From Roseateles aquatilis (GTDB lineage Bacteria; Pseudomonadota; Gammaproteobacteria; Burkholderiales; Burkholderiaceae_C), in NCBI RefSeq assembly GCF_002205645.1, contig NZ_NIOF01000003.1, positions 310,001 to 374,000 on the forward strand: 64,000 nt of DNA, read 5' to 3'. Numbering within the stretch: the first letter of the stretch is position 1; each line of letters opens with the position of its first letter. The notes beneath the pieces were generated by a model that was given only the letters and a program-made list of their open reading frames with translations, did not search any database and was not told the origin of the DNA. Of the stretch, positions 44,377-54,839 are shown one piece after another. Made by a program: the position numbers and the translations under genes.

Positions 44377-47300
44377 TCGCTGCGCTGATCCGATGGTCGA
44401 TCGGGAATCGCTTCCTGGTGCTCATTGCCACCGCGATGCTGGTCGCCGCGGGCGCTTGGTCCGTCGCGCGCACGCCGGTGGATGCGTTGCCCGATCTGTC
44501 CGACGCACAGGTGATCGTACGAACGAGCTACCCGGGTAAGCCCCCGCAGGTCGTCGAAGACCTCGTCACATATCCGCTGACCACCACGATGCTCAGCGTG
44601 CCCGGCGCCAAAACGGTGAGGGGTTACAGCTTCTTCGGCGACTCGTTCGTCTACGTGCTCTTCGATGATCGGACCGATCCGTACTGGGCCCGGTCCCGTG
44701 TGAGCGAAGCGCTTGGTCAAGTCCAGGGGCGACTGCCGGCTGGGGCCACAGCGGTGCTAGGCCCGGACGCGACCGGCGTGGGATGGGTTTACGAATATGC
44801 GCTGGTCGATCGCACAGGTGCGCACGACCTGTCGCAGCTGCGCGCGCTCAACGATTGGTTTCTGAAGTTCGAGCTCAAGACAGTACCGGACGTGGCCGAA
44901 GTGTCCAGCTTGGGCGGCATGGTCCGGCAGTACCAAGTCGTCCTAGACCCAAACCGCATGCGAGCGCTCGGCGTGACGCAGGAGGCTGTCCTGGCCGCCT
45001 TGCGCAGTGCCAATCAGGCCTCTGGAGGATCCGTCGTGGAGCTGGCGGAGAGCGAGTACATGGTGCGCTCGCGCGGCTTCCTGAGATCGCTAGACGACTT
45101 CCGCGACATCCCGGTGAGCGTGGCGCGGGCGACGCCGGTGATGCTGCGGGACGTCGCTTTCGTGCAGGTCGGTCCCGAGATGCGGCGCGGCATTGCGGAG
45201 CTCGACGGCGAGGGTGAGGTCGCCGGCGGCGTGATCGTGATGCGATCCGGCAAGAACGCCCGAACCACGATCGAAGCCGTCAAAGCCAAGATCGAGGCGC
45301 TCAAGCCTGGCCTGCCGAAAGGCGTCGAGATTGTGGAAACCTACGATCGGTCGACGCTCATTGACCGCGCCATCGATCATCTGCGCGACAAGCTCATCGA
45401 GGAGTTCATTGTCGTCGCGGTCGTCTGCGCCGTGTTCCTGTTCCACCTGCGTTCCGCCTTGGTCGCAGTCGTGACCTTGCCCGTCGGCGTACTGACCGCC
45501 TTCATCGTGATGCACTGGCAGGGCCTGAGTGCCAACATCCTGAGCCTGGGCGGCGTGGCGATCGCGCTGGGCGCGATGGTCGATGCGAGTGTCGTGTTGG
45601 TCGAGGCGGCGCACAAGCACTTGGAACACTTCGAGGCTCGGCATGGGCGATCTGCCAGTGTTGTCGAGCGGTGGGCCCTCATCACGGAGGCTGCCGTGGA
45701 GGTGGGACCTGCGCTGTTCTTCTCGCTGCTGGTGATCACGCTGTCGTTTCTGCCGGTGTTCACGCTTGAGGCGCAAGAAGGCCGCCTGTTCTCGCCTTTG
45801 GCGCTGACGAAGACCTATGCGATGGCCGCGGCGGCGGGCTTGTCCGTGACGCTCGTGCCGGTGCTGATGGGCTTCCTGATCCGGGGGCGCATCCCGCAGG
45901 AGAACGCCAATCCGATCAACCGACTGCTCATCGCGCTCTACCGACCGGCGCTGGAGGTCGTCCTGAGGTTCCCCAAGATGACGCTGCTGGCGTCTGCGCT
46001 GGTGCTGGCGCTCACCGTGATCCCGCTGATGCGTCTTGGCGGCGAGTTCATGCCGCCACTGGACGAAGGTGATCTGCTCTACATGCCGTCTGCGCTACCA
46101 GGGATATCCGCCTCCAAGGCCGCGGAACTGCTGCAGCAGACGGATCGGCTCATCAAGACCGTACCCGAAGTGGATCGCGTCTTCGGCAAGGCCGGCCGCG
46201 CCGACACGGCGACCGATCCGGCTCCGCTGGAGATGTTCGAGACTACGATCCGATTCAGGCCACGAGCCCAATGGCGGCCGGGTCTCACACCGGAGAAGCT
46301 CGTCGAGGAGCTCGACCGCGTCGTGAAGGTTCCGGGGTTGTCCAACGTCTGGGTTCCACCCATCCGCAATCGCATCGACATGCTGGCCACCGGCATCAAG
46401 AGCCCGGTCGGCATCAAGGTGTCCGGCCCTGACCTGGCCACGCTGGACAAACTGACGACGCAGATCGAGGCTGCGGTGAAAACTTTGCCCGGCGTTTCGT
46501 CGGCCTTGGCTGAACGCCTGACCGGTGGCCGCTACATCGATATCGACGTCGACCGCGCGGCTGCGGCGCGGTATGGACTTTCTGTGGCGGCGGTCCAGTC
46601 GATCGTCTCGACTGCCATCGGCGGAGAGAACGTCGGTGAGGTGGTGGCAGGGCGCGAGCGCTATCCCATCAACGTCCGCTACCCGCGCGAAATCCGGGAC
46701 TCGCTGGAGCGGCTGCGGCAGCTGCCTTTCGTGACAGACAAGGGGGCCACCGTGCTCCTTCAGGACGTCGCCCGCGTGACGGTCGCGGAGGGGCCGCCCA
46801 TGCTGCGCAGCGAGAACGCCAGGCTGTCGGGCTGGGTGTACGTCGACGTTCGGGGGCGCGACCTGCGCTCCGTCGTCCAAGACATGCAAGCCGCGGTTGG
46901 ACAAGAGGTGGTCATTCCGGCCGGGTATGCCTTGTCTTGGTCCGGTCAGTTCGAATACCTGGAGCGCGCAACGCAGCGGCTGAAGCTGGTGGTACCGGCG
47001 ACGTTGGCTGTGATCTTTGTGTTGCTGTACGTCTTGTTCCGCTCCGCAGGTGACGCGCTGCTGGTGATGGCGGCTGTGCCGCTGTCGCTGGTCGGCGGCT
47101 TCTGGCTGGTGTGGGGACTCGGACATGCGGTGTCTGTCGCCACTGCGGTGGGCTTCATTGCCTTGGCCGGCTTGGCGGCGGAGTTCGGCGTCGTGATGCT
47201 GGTCTACCTCAAGAACGCCCACGCGCAGCGCCTGGCGGCCGGCGAAGCGGACGACGAAGCCACGCTGCTCGCGGCAATTCGCGAAGGTGCCGTCCTTCGT

Positions 47301-47552
47301 GTACGTCCCAAGGCGATGACGGTCGCTGTGGTGATGGCCGGCCTGCTTCCGATCCTGCTGGGTGATGGGACAGGATCGGAGGTCATGGGGCGCATTGCCG
47401 CCCCCATGGTGGGCGGCATGGTGACGGCGCCCCTGCTCAGCATGCTCGTGGTTCCAGCTGCTTGGTACCTTTTGCGCCGGCGACGTACCTCGGCAGGGGG
47501 GATATCAAGCCGGTCGGCCACTTCCCATCCTCTCCAACCAACTCAACCTTGA
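44373..47552 (+). CDS. cusA: CusA-type HME-RND copper/silver efflux pump
   Basis: A 1,059-residue twelve-helix RND pump. ATG 44373 overlaps the CusB stop by four bases. TM4 carries [20 protein letters not shown] with Asp of the proton path; the porter region has [19 protein letters not shown] and the Met-rich cleft residues typical of CusA-like Cu(I)/Ag(I) pumps. The last helices have [19 protein letters not shown] and the C-terminus is basic. It extrudes copper or silver through CusC using CusB. Confidence 0.92.
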   Translation: MIAALIRWSIGNRFLVLIATAMLVAAGAWSVARTPVDALPDLSDAQVIVRTSYPGKPPQVVEDLVTYPLTTTMLSVPGAKTVRGYSFFGDSFVYVLFDDRTDPYWARSRVSEALGQVQGRLPAGATAVLGPDATGVGWVYEYALVDRTGAHDLSQLRALNDWFLKFELKTVPDVAEVSSLGGMVRQYQVVLDPNRMRALGVTQEAVLAALRSANQASGGSVVELAESEYMVRSRGFLRSLDDFRDIPVSVARATPVMLRDVAFVQVGPEMRRGIAELDGEGEVAGGVIVMRSGKNARTTIEAVKAKIEALKPGLPKGVEIVETYDRSTLIDRAIDHLRDKLIEEFIVVAVVCAVFLFHLRSALVAVVTLPVGVLTAFIVMHWQGLSANILSLGGVAIALGAMVDASVVLVEAAHKHLEHFEARHGRSASVVERWALITEAAVEVGPALFFSLLVITLSFLPVFTLEAQEGRLFSPLALTKTYAMAAAAGLSVTLVPVLMGFLIRGRIPQENANPINRLLIALYRPALEVVLRFPKMTLLASALVLALTVIPLMRLGGEFMPPLDEGDLLYMPSALPGISASKAAELLQQTDRLIKTVPEVDRVFGKAGRADTATDPAPLEMFETTIRFRPRAQWRPGLTPEKLVEELDRVVKVPGLSNVWVPPIRNRIDMLATGIKSPVGIKVSGPDLATLDKLTTQIEAAVKTLPGVSSALAERLTGGRYIDIDVDRAAAARYGLSVAAVQSIVSTAIGGENVGEVVAGRERYPINVRYPREIRDSLERLRQLPFVTDKGATVLLQDVARVTVAEGPPMLRSENARLSGWVYVDVRGRDLRSVVQDMQAAVGQEVVIPAGYALSWSGQFEYLERATQRLKLVVPATLAVIFVLLYVLFRSAGDALLVMAAVPLSLVGGFWLVWGLGHAVSVATAVGFIALAGLAAEFGVVMLVYLKNAHAQRLAAGEADDEATLLAAIREGAVLRVRPKAMTVAVVMAGLLPILLGDGTGSEVMGRIAAPMVGGMVTAPLLSMLVVPAAWYLLRRRRTSAGGISSRSATSHPLQPTQP

Positions 47553-47565
47553 AGGAGCCCTGTCG

Positions 47566-47910
47566 ATGAATGCCAACAACGTGCTTGTCGCAGCGCTGAT
47601 CACGCTGCTGGGCGCAAATGCGCAGGCGCAAGGCGCTCCAAACTCCACGGCTATGCCGATGTCCAGCAAGGCTGCAGCTTCGGCAGCGATGCCGTTGGTG
47701 TTGGGTGAGGTGCGTAAGGTCGACCTGACCAAGGGATTGATCGTCCTGCGACACCGCGACATACCCAACCTCGCCATGCCGGGCATGACCATGGGATTCG
47801 ACGTCGCCGACAAGAAGCTCCTCGATGGCCTCAATGCCGGCGATCACGTCGAATTCCAAGCAGAAATGATCAAGGGCAAGGCAACGGTGACGGAACTCAA
47901 GCGGCGCTGA
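47566..47910 (+). CDS. cusF: CusF-like periplasmic copper-binding protein (3)
   Basis: A 114-residue exported protein directly after cusA. Signal peptide ends near ANAQAQG. The CusF domain reads GEVRKVDLTKGLIVLRHRDI then PNLAMPGMTMGF: His and two Met ligands, with Met in place of Trp. A Met/Ser-rich linker (AMPMSSKAA) precedes it. It would carry Cu(I) to the adaptor/pump encoded just upstream. Confidence 0.88.
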   Translation: MNANNVLVAALITLLGANAQAQGAPNSTAMPMSSKAAASAAMPLVLGEVRKVDLTKGLIVLRHRDIPNLAMPGMTMGFDVADKKLLDGLNAGDHVEFQAEMIKGKATVTELKRR

Positions 47911-48073
47911 CCGGGATCCCCGGTTCCAGTCGCTCCAGCACCTGCGCCTGGCGCACCTCGGACTGAGCGGTACCAAGCGCGCCTGAGAGGTCCTCGAGCG
48001 GGACTGCCAGACATCTCACCAGATCAATTTCTCAGGTGTTGCTGTGCTTCATCGATTCGAGTATTCTTTAAAT

Positions 48074-48400
48074 ATGGAATCAACAGATGTCGTACGCGCC
48101 CTCGGCGCACTGGCCCAGCCGCTGCGCTTGCAGGTCTTCCGCGCGCTCGTCGTGGTGGGCGATACGGGTCTAACCCCCGGTGCCATCCAGGAAGCGCTCG
48201 GCGTAGCCCCCGCGACGCTGTCGTTCCACCTTAAGGAACTGGTCGCTTCGGGACTGGTAACGCAGGAGCGTGTGAGTCGAAATTTGGTCTACCGCGCCGC
48301 GTACGCCCAGATGAACGACCTGCTGAGTTACCTCACTGAAAACTGTTGCCAGGGCGCGTCGTGCGCCGTGGAAACGGCTACATCCAGCTGCGACTGCTGA
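48074..48400 (+). CDS. arsR: ArsR-family arsenite-responsive repressor
   Basis: A 108-residue winged-helix repressor: LAQPLRLQVFRALV, the recognition helix region VAPATLSFHLKELVASGLV, and a wing at RVSRNLVYRA. As(III)-binding cysteines sit at the C-terminus (CC at 91-92, C97, C106, C108), as in C-terminal-sensor ArsR proteins, rather than the helix-3 ELCVCDLC site of E. coli. ATG 48074 is preferred over an upstream GTG at 48044. It heads the ars operon, and its promoter likely lies within the AT-rich 30 bases before the ATG. Confidence 0.88.
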   Translation: MESTDVVRALGALAQPLRLQVFRALVVVGDTGLTPGAIQEALGVAPATLSFHLKELVASGLVTQERVSRNLVYRAAYAQMNDLLSYLTENCCQGASCAVETATSSCDC

Positions 48401-48413
48401 ACAAGGAATCTTC

Positions 48414-48908
48414 ATGACATCAAGGGTCTACAACGTGCTGTTCATCTGCACGGGCAACTCTGCACGGTCCATCCTTGCCGAGGGCTTGCTGAACCACCTG
48501 GGGCGTGGCCGCTTCCAGGCGTACTCGGCTGGTAGCCATCCCAGGGGCGCAGTCCATCCGCTGGCTCTCAAGGAACTGAGCGAGCCGGGTATCCCGACGG
48601 ACGGCTTCCGCAGCAAGAGCTGGGAGGAGTTCGCTCAGCCGGGCGCTCCCGAGATGGACTTCGTCTTCACCGTCTGCGACCAGGCTGCTGGCGAGGTTTG
48701 CCCCGTGTGGCCCGGTCAGCCGCTGACCGCGCACTGGGGCATGCCGGATCCGGCTGCCGTTGAAGGCAGCGATGACGCGAAGCAGCAAGCCTTCCGCGCC
48801 GCGGCGGTCACGATGAAGCGCCGGCTGGAACTGATGATGTCCTTGCCGCTCCAGCGCCTGGACGCCATGGCTATCCACAAGGAAGTCAAAGACATCGGGA
48901 CGCGCTGA
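48414..48908 (+). CDS. arsC: Arsenate reductase, LMW-PTP/thioredoxin type (1)
   Basis: A 164-residue reductase turning As(V) into As(III). The P-loop CTGNSARS supplies the nucleophilic Cys near residue 12; further cysteines at TVCDQAAGEVC match the relay of thioredoxin-coupled ArsC. DFVFTVCD and HWGMPDPA are conserved blocks. It starts 13 bases after arsR and is followed within three bases by a second arsC paralogue. Confidence 0.9.
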   Translation: MTSRVYNVLFICTGNSARSILAEGLLNHLGRGRFQAYSAGSHPRGAVHPLALKELSEPGIPTDGFRSKSWEEFAQPGAPEMDFVFTVCDQAAGEVCPVWPGQPLTAHWGMPDPAAVEGSDDAKQQAFRAAAVTMKRRLELMMSLPLQRLDAMAIHKEVKDIGTR

Positions 48909-48911
48909 GCC

Positions 48912-49400
48912 ATGACCACCAACGTTCTCATCCTGTGCACCCACAACTCGGCGCGAAGCGTGCTGAGCGAGGGCATGCTGAACCATTGGGCCCAGCGTCT
49001 GGGCAAGGACATCAAAGGCTTCAGCGCCGGCAGCGCGCCGAGCGGGCGCATCAATCCGTATGCCCTCCAGGCGCTGGGCGAGGCCGGCATCGACACCAGC
49101 GCCTATCGCAGCAAGAGTTGGGACGAGTTCGTCACCGATGGCGCGCCCGAGATGCGCGTCGTCATCACCGTGTGCGACAGCGCTGCGGCTGAGCACTGTC
49201 CCTACTGGCCCGGCAGCCCCGTCAAGGTTCACTGGGGCTACGCCGACCCGTCGAACGCGCCAGAGGCCGACAAGCCTCAGGCCTTCGAACTGACGCGGCA
49301 GGCTATCGGTTACCGGATGCTCCAGCTGGCGCAGTTGCCGCTGGAGACCATGACCAACGCCGAGCTGCAGCAGGCACTTGATGCCATCTCGAAGTCCTGA
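48912..49400 (+). CDS. arsC: Arsenate reductase, LMW-PTP/thioredoxin type (2)
   Basis: A 162-residue second arsenate reductase, a diverged tandem paralogue of the preceding gene. P-loop is CTHNSARS; the relay cysteines are in TVCDSAAAEHC; HWGYADPS is conserved. Having two tandem copies is seen in other betaproteobacterial ars operons. ATG is three bases after the previous stop. Likely shares the same reaction, possibly with a different reductant preference. Confidence 0.9.
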   Translation: MTTNVLILCTHNSARSVLSEGMLNHWAQRLGKDIKGFSAGSAPSGRINPYALQALGEAGIDTSAYRSKSWDEFVTDGAPEMRVVITVCDSAAAEHCPYWPGSPVKVHWGYADPSNAPEADKPQAFELTRQAIGYRMLQLAQLPLETMTNAELQQALDAISKS

Positions 49401-49409
49401 AGCCCGTCC

Positions 49410-50489
49410 ATGACTGCCGCAACTCTCAAGCCGGTCGCCACTGCGGCCAAGCCTGCCATCAGCTTCTTCGAGCGCTATCTCAGCGTCTGGGTTGCCCTTT
49501 GCATCGTCGTCGGCGTTGCGCTGGGCCAGTTCTTCCCCGGCGCTTTCAAGGCGATCGCCTCTCTCGAAGTCGCTCAGGTCAACATCCCGGTGGGCCTGCT
49601 CATCTGGGTGATGATCGTCCCGATGCTGCTGAAGATCGACTTCGCGGCGCTCGGCCAGGTCAAGGCGCATGCCAGGGGCATCGGTGTCACCCTGTTCATC
49701 AACTGGGCGGTGAAGCCGTTCTCGATGGCGCTGCTGGGCTGGATCTTCATCCGCCACCTATTGGCCTCCTGGCTGCCCGCCGATCAGCTCGACAGCTACA
49801 TCGCCGGCCTCATCCTGCTGGCCGCGGCGCCGTGCACGGCCATGGTCTTCGTCTGGAGCCAGCTCTGCAAGGGAGATCCGTACTTCACTCTGTCGCAGGT
49901 GGCTCTCAACGACGCGATCATGATCGTCGCCTTCGCACCCATCGTCGCCTTGCTGCTGGGGCTGTCCTCCATCACGGTGCCGTGGGACACGCTCATGACC
50001 TCGGTCGGCCTCTACATCGTCGTGCCCGTCATCCTGTCCCAGCTGTGGCGCAGACAGCTACTCAAGCGTGGTGCCGCGCACTTCCAGGTGGTCGCCACCA
50101 AGCTGGGCCCGCTTTCGATTGCTGCACTGCTGCTGACGCTCGTGCTGCTGTTCGCCTTCCAGGGCGATCGCATCATCGAGCAACCGTTGGTCATCGCCCT
50201 GCTGGCCGTGCCCATCCTCATCCAGGTCGTGCTGAACTCGGGCCTGGCCTATTGGCTCAATCGCAAGATGCGCGTGCAGCACTGCGTTGCCGGTCCGTCG
50301 GCGCTGATCGGCGCGAGCAACTTCTTCGAGCTGGCCGTTGCCACCGCCATCAGCCTCTTCGGATTCCAATCTGGCGCCGCGTTGGCCACCGTGGTCGGCG
50401 TGCTGATCGAAGTGCCGGTGATGCTGGCGGTCGTCGCCATCGTGAACCGCTCGCAGGCTTGGTATGAACAAGGAGCGCAGCGTGCCTGA
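49410..50489 (+). CDS. arsB: ACR3-family arsenite efflux transporter
   Basis: A 359-residue ten-helix permease of the ACR3 (Arr3) family, unrelated to E. coli ArsB though often given that symbol. Typical blocks: [38 protein letters not shown] and the conserved Cys in [19 protein letters not shown], needed for As(III) transport. [18 protein letters not shown] is near the end. It expels As(III) made by ArsC. The end overlaps arsH by 26 bases. Confidence 0.92.
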   Translation: MTAATLKPVATAAKPAISFFERYLSVWVALCIVVGVALGQFFPGAFKAIASLEVAQVNIPVGLLIWVMIVPMLLKIDFAALGQVKAHARGIGVTLFINWAVKPFSMALLGWIFIRHLLASWLPADQLDSYIAGLILLAAAPCTAMVFVWSQLCKGDPYFTLSQVALNDAIMIVAFAPIVALLLGLSSITVPWDTLMTSVGLYIVVPVILSQLWRRQLLKRGAAHFQVVATKLGPLSIAALLLTLVLLFAFQGDRIIEQPLVIALLAVPILIQVVLNSGLAYWLNRKMRVQHCVAGPSALIGASNFFELAVATAISLFGFQSGAALATVVGVLIEVPVMLAVVAIVNRSQAWYEQGAQRA

Positions 50490-51204
50490 ACTGGACCAGA
50501 CCTTCCCGGTCTTGGAGTCGGAGCTCTTCGATGTACCCGACCAGGGGCGGTTGACGGTGCGCGAGCCGTCTGAGCATCGGCCGCGATTCCTGATGCTCTA
50601 TGGCTCCCTGCGCGCCAGGTCGTACAGCCGACTCTTGACCTTTGAAGCGGCCCGCTTGCTGGAAGCCATGGGCGGCGAAGTCAAGATCTTCGACCCGTCC
50701 GGTCTCCCGCTTCCCGACGATGCCGCGGACACGCACCCGAAGGTCCAAGAACTGCGTCAGCTGGCCACTTGGGCAGAGGGCATGGTCTGGTGCTCGCCAG
50801 AGCGCCACGGCGCCATGACGGGCGTCATGAAGTCCCGGATCGACTGGATCCCCTTGAATTCCGGCGCTGTCCGTCCGACGCAGGACAAGACCCTGGCGGT
50901 GATGCAGGTCTCTGGCGGCTCGCAGAGCTTCAACGCCGTCAACCAGATGCGCGTGCTGGGCCGCTGGATGCGGATGCTGACCATCCCCAACCAGTCCTCG
51001 GTGGCCAAGGCGTACGCGGAGTTCACCGAGGAAGGTCGGATGAAGCCGTCCTCGTACTACGACCGCGTGGTCGACGTCATGGAGGAGCTGTTCAAGTTCA
51101 CGCTCCTCACGCGCGACTTGGGTGACTACCTGGTCGACCGGTACAGCGAGCGCAAGGAGACGGCCGAGAAGCTGTCCGAGCGGGTCAATCAGAGCGCCAT
51201 CTGA
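50464..51204 (+). CDS. arsH: ArsH NADPH-dependent FMN oxidoreductase
   Basis: A 246-residue flavodoxin-like oxidoreductase. FMN-binding motif [20 protein letters not shown]; conserved blocks [20 protein letters not shown] and [20 protein letters not shown]. ArsH oxidises trivalent organoarsenicals and reduces azo dyes or quinones. The ATG overlaps the end of the ACR3 gene. The operon closes at a terminator (51214-51236). Confidence 0.9.
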   Translation: MNKERSVPELDQTFPVLESELFDVPDQGRLTVREPSEHRPRFLMLYGSLRARSYSRLLTFEAARLLEAMGGEVKIFDPSGLPLPDDAADTHPKVQELRQLATWAEGMVWCSPERHGAMTGVMKSRIDWIPLNSGAVRPTQDKTLAVMQVSGGSQSFNAVNQMRVLGRWMRMLTIPNQSSVAKAYAEFTEEGRMKPSSYYDRVVDVMEELFKFTLLTRDLGDYLVDRYSERKETAEKLSERVNQSAI

Positions 51205-51213
51205 GCGCGAGTG

Positions 51214-51237
51214 CGGGGCTGCGGCCCCGTTCTCTTG
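51214..51237 (+). terminator. Probable rho-independent terminator of the ars operon
   Basis: Perfect 6-bp stem CGGGGC/GCCCCG with loop TGCG, followed by TTCTCTT. It lies ten bases past the arsH stop. Confidence 0.6.
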
Positions 51238-51243
51238 GTTATC

Positions 51244-51307
51244 TAGTTGCTATTGACAACCAAAAGAGCGATTTCTAGCATGCGGCCAAATAGTTGCTGT
51301 TCACAAC
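51244..51307 (+). promoter_or_regulatory. MarR-type promoter with two repeated operators
   Basis: Two near-identical sites: TAGTTGCTATTGACAAC (51244-51260) and TAGTTGCTGTTCACAAC (51291-51307), each with GTTG-N7-CAAC inverted symmetry. The first overlaps a -35 TTGACA (51253-51258); a 17-base spacer leads to -10 TAGCAT (51276-51281). The second lies just before the marR ATG. This fits autorepression by the MarR protein. Confidence 0.75.
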
Positions 51308-51310
51308 GAT

Positions 51311-51790
51311 ATGAGCCAAAGCCTATCTGTCGAGCTTCTGCGCGAGGTCACCCGGATGTACACGCGCGCTCAGCGCGTCGTCGCCGACTGCTGCCGCACC
51401 ACCAACACGCAGTGCCATCTGCTGACGGAGCTGGGACGCTCGGGCCCGCTGCCGCTGTCCGAGCTTGGCGTGCGGGTCAGTCTGGAGAAGAGCTGGGTGT
51501 CACGTGCGGTGGAGGCCATGGTCGCGCGTGGCTGGGTGACGAAGGAGCCGAACCCCTCCGACGCAAGGAGCTGGCTCGTCACGCTCACCGCCGACGGCGA
51601 ACACACGGTCCATGAGCTCAACGCCACCCTCGACCGTCACGCCGAAGCCTTGATGGCCAAGCTCAGCGAGCGCGACCGGACCGCTGTCGAGAAGTCACTG
51701 CAAATTCTCATAAAGGCGCTGCGCGAGGACGACGCGGTCATGTGCTGCCTGCCGCCTCCAGACGCCAAGGACGACAAATCATGTTGTTGA
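51311..51790 (+). CDS. MarR-family regulator with seven cysteines, probable metalloid sensor
   Basis: A 159-residue winged-helix MarR protein: LPLSELGVRVSLEKSWVSRA is the HTH and GWVTKEPNPSDARSW the wing. Cysteines lie at 27, 28, 35, 145, 146, 158 and 159, grouped near the N- and C-terminal dimer helices, an arrangement able to bind As(III) through three thiolates. It is followed, with a ten-base overlap, by the ArsN2-like/FAD gene. Role as an arsenical sensor is inference from cysteines and context. Confidence 0.82.
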   Translation: MSQSLSVELLREVTRMYTRAQRVVADCCRTTNTQCHLLTELGRSGPLPLSELGVRVSLEKSWVSRAVEAMVARGWVTKEPNPSDARSWLVTLTADGEHTVHELNATLDRHAEALMAKLSERDRTAVEKSLQILIKALREDDAVMCCLPPPDAKDDKSCC

Positions 51791-53653
51791 ACGCGAACAT
51801 CACCCTGCGCCAAGCGAAGCCCACCGACTGGCCCGCGTTGGCCGCGCTGCTCCAGGCCAACAAACTTCCGCTGGACGGCGCAAGAGCATCTGCACGCGTA
51901 CCTGCTCGCGCTGTCCAACGGCGAGGTCATTGGCAGCGCCGGCGCGGAGATCTATGGAGACATCGCGCTGTTGCGCTCGGTCGCGATCTCACCGGGGCTG
52001 CAGAAGCGGGGCGTGGGCAAGGCGCTGGTCGGTCGCTTCCTGGATGAAGCCAGAGGCCTAAGCATCCGCCGCGTCTTCCTGTTGACGGTAACCGCGCCGG
52101 AGTACTTCGAGCGATTCGGCTTCCGGCGGCTGGACGCCAAGGAAGCGCCCGAGGCGCTGAAAGCGTCCGCCGAGTTCCGGGGCGCTTGCCCAGCGAGTGC
52201 GGCGTTCATGGGCCTGTCGCTCCAGGCTGCCACAACACCCGAGCCGGGTCTGCCGGTCGCGGTGCTGGGAGCAGGTCCGGTTGGTCTGGCGGCTGCGGCG
52301 AAGCTCATCGAGCGCGGCTTGCCATTCGTGGTGCTCGAAGCGGGCCGCGAGGTGGGAAGCAACCTGCAGGAGTACGGTCACGTTCGGCTGTTCTCGCCGT
52401 GGCGCTACAACGTCGACGGCTCGATGGCCGCACTTCTCAAGCCCACTGGCTGGACGGCACCCGATCCAGACGGCCTGCCGCTGGCGCGCGACATCGTGGA
52501 GCAAGTACTGAGACCTTTCGCACGGCTGCCCGAGGTCGCGGCGGCGCTGCATCTCGGCACGAAGGTGCTGGCGGTGAGCAGGGAGGGCTTCGACAAGGTC
52601 AAGAGCACCGGTCGTGACCAAGCCGCCTTCGTGATCCGCGCCCAACGTGGCGACGAGCGCCTTGAATTCCGGGCGCGAGCGGTCATCGATGCGACGGGGA
52701 CGTGGAGCACGCCCAATCCGCTCGGCGCCAGCGGCTTGCCGGCCATTGGCGAAACCCAGGCCACCTCGCGCATCTTCTATGGTATCCCTGATGTACTGGG
52801 TGCGCATCGCCATCGTTATGAGGCCCGGCGCACGCTGGTGGTCGGCGCTGGGCATTCCGCTGCGAACGCGCTGCTTGCGCTGGCTGAGCTTGCCAAGACA
52901 GTGCCGGGCGCGAGCCTCGCCTGGGCCGTGCGCTCGCCTGTGCTCACCCGCGTCTTCGGCGGAGGCAATGCCGACGCGCTCCCTGCTCGCGGGCAGCTCG
53001 GCGCATCGCTTCGGCGCCTGCGCGATGCCGGACAGCTGGCGTTCTTCGGCGGTCTGCGCATCACCGAGATTCGCGAGCAGGACGATGCGCTGACGGTGAT
53101 CGGGTTGAGCGCCGACGGCCGACAGGTCCAGGTGGATGGCGTTGATGAAATCATCTGCGCGACCGGCCAGCGCCCCGACCTTTCGCTGACAAGCGAGCTG
53201 CGGGTCAAGCTCGATCCCTGGCTGGAATCGACCGAAGCGCTCGGCCCTCTCATTGACCCGAACGTTCACAGCTGCGGGACGGTTCGTCCCCATGGACATC
53301 GGGAACTTGCACATCCAGAACCAGCCTTCTACACGCTCGGAGTGAAGAGCTACGGCCGCGCACCGACCTTCCTGATGGCGACGGGCTTCGAGCAGGCGCG
53401 ATCCGTGGTGGCCTCCATTGCCGGCGACATCGAAGCAGCCGACCGTGTGGAACTCGATCTGCCCGAGACTGGCGTCTGCGGCATTGGCGTGCCAGGCGTC
53501 GCTGCGACGGGTGCTGGCTGCTGCGGGGATTCAGCGCCGTCGCCGATTGCGAAGCCGAAGCCCGCGATGGGGAAGGCGGGAGGCTGCGGGCCGTCATCCT
53601 GCGGCACAGGAGCAGCGACGCCAAAGCCTCCCGTCTCCCGTTGCTGCCGCTGA
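51781..53653 (+). CDS. ArsN2-like GNAT fused to FAD/NAD(P)-dependent oxidoreductase, frameshifted
   Basis: The start, ATG 51781, encodes ITLRQAKPTDWPALAALL and then NKLPLDG in one frame. From about 51880 the homology continues one base on, QEHLHAYLLALSNGEVIGSA then RSVAISPGLQKRGVGKALV, in the frame that stays open to 53653. So a GNAT domain of ArsN2 type (about 140 residues) is interrupted by a +1 shift. The rest is an FAD oxidoreductase: VLGAGPVGLAAAAKLIERG, then VVGAGHSAANALLAL and ICATGQRPD. The C-terminus has four Cys groups (GVCG, GCCG, GGCGPSSCG, RCCR). If the shift is genuine, the oxidoreductase could begin at TTG 51971. Confidence 0.7.
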
Positions 53654-53666
53654 GCACACGACGAGC

Positions 53667-54839
53667 ATGAGGCGTTCGAGCACCGTTGTCGCGTTGGGGC
53701 TGGCCCAGACCCTGGCCTGGGCCTCGACCTACTACCTGCCGGCCATGCTGGCTGCGCCAATGGCGCGGGATGTGGGCGTCACCGTCCCGACGGTGTTCGC
53801 CGCGTTCTCCGCGGCGCTGGTCGTATCGGCACTGCTGGGACCGCAAGCCGGCCGGGCCATCGACCGCGTCGGCGGTCGGCCGGTGCTGATGGCCACCAAT
53901 CTGGTGTTCGCGCTAGGCCTTGTGCTCCTCGGGCTCGCTTCTGGACCGACCTCGCTGTTCGCCGCATGGGTGATCCTTGGCATTGGGATGGGGAGCGGCC
54001 TATACGAGGCCGCCTTCGCGGCTCTCGTCCGACTGTGGGGGAACGACTCCCGCGGCGCCATCACCGGCGTCACGCTCTTCGCCGGATTCGCCAGCACAGT
54101 CGGCTGGCCGCTGTCGACCTACCTAGAGGTGCACCATGGATGGCGGGCGGCATGCTTCGTCTGGGCTGCGCTTCATCTTTGCGCCGGGCTTCCGCTGAAC
54201 GCATTGCTTCCTCGGGTTCGGAAGGAGGCTGAGTCCGCGCAGGGCCCCGCCAACGAAGCACCTGCGCCGGTCGGCGACGAACGGTCGTCCTTGCGCGCTT
54301 CGCTGGTGCTCGCATGGGTGTTCGCGACGACCTGGTTCATCAGCACGGCGATGGCGGCTCATCTTCCACGCGTGCTGCAGGCTGGAGGCGCCAGCATTGA
54401 GACGGCGGTTCTCGTCGGAGCGCTAATCGGACCGGCCCAGGTTGGGGCAAGACTGCTTGAATTCGGCCTCTTGCGTCGTCTGCATCCGATGCTGTCCGCG
54501 AGGCTTGCTTCGGTGATGCATCCGCTTGGGGTCGTATTGCTCGGCGTGCTCGGGATGCCCGCAGCACCGCTTTTCGGATTACTTCATGGGGCAGGGAACG
54601 GTATCTTGACCATCGCCAAGGGGACTCTGCCGTTGGTGGTCTTCGGTCCTGAAGGCTATGGCCATCGACAGGGCGTCATCATGGTTCCGGCACGAGTGGC
54701 GCAAGCGCTCGCACCATGGGCCTTTGGCAGCGCGATAGACCATTGGGGGGCAGCAGCCCTGGTGCTGTCGGCCAGCCTTGGTCTTCTGGCATTCGCGAGC
54801 TTGTTCCTTCTGTCGCTTCAGCCTCGGACGGCGAACTGA
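53667..54839 (+). CDS. MFS exporter of the second arsenic unit
   Basis: A 390-residue major facilitator with twelve helices. GRAIDRVGGRPVLMATNLVF is the loop 2-3 motif; no large His or Cys tail is present. ATG 53667 follows the FAD gene by 13 bases, so it is probably co-transcribed from the MarR promoter. MFS proteins in ars clusters (ArsJ, ArsK, ArsP-like roles) export arsenicals or related products; which one applies is not decidable here. Confidence 0.8.
   Translation: MRRSSTVVALGLAQTLAWASTYYLPAMLAAPMARDVGVTVPTVFAAFSAALVVSALLGPQAGRAIDRVGGRPVLMATNLVFALGLVLLGLASGPTSLFAAWVILGIGMGSGLYEAAFAALVRLWGNDSRGAITGVTLFAGFASTVGWPLSTYLEVHHGWRAACFVWAALHLCAGLPLNALLPRVRKEAESAQGPANEAPAPVGDERSSLRASLVLAWVFATTWFISTAMAAHLPRVLQAGGASIETAVLVGALIGPAQVGARLLEFGLLRRLHPMLSARLASVMHPLGVVLLGVLGMPAAPLFGLLHGAGNGILTIAKGTLPLVVFGPEGYGHRQGVIMVPARVAQALAPWAFGSAIDHWGAAALVLSASLGLLAFASLFLLSLQPRTAN

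Noticed and set aside
52058-53314. A 418-residue minus-strand frame opposite the FAD oxidoreductase
   Set aside because: No motifs, and its composition is typical of antisense to a GC-rich gene.
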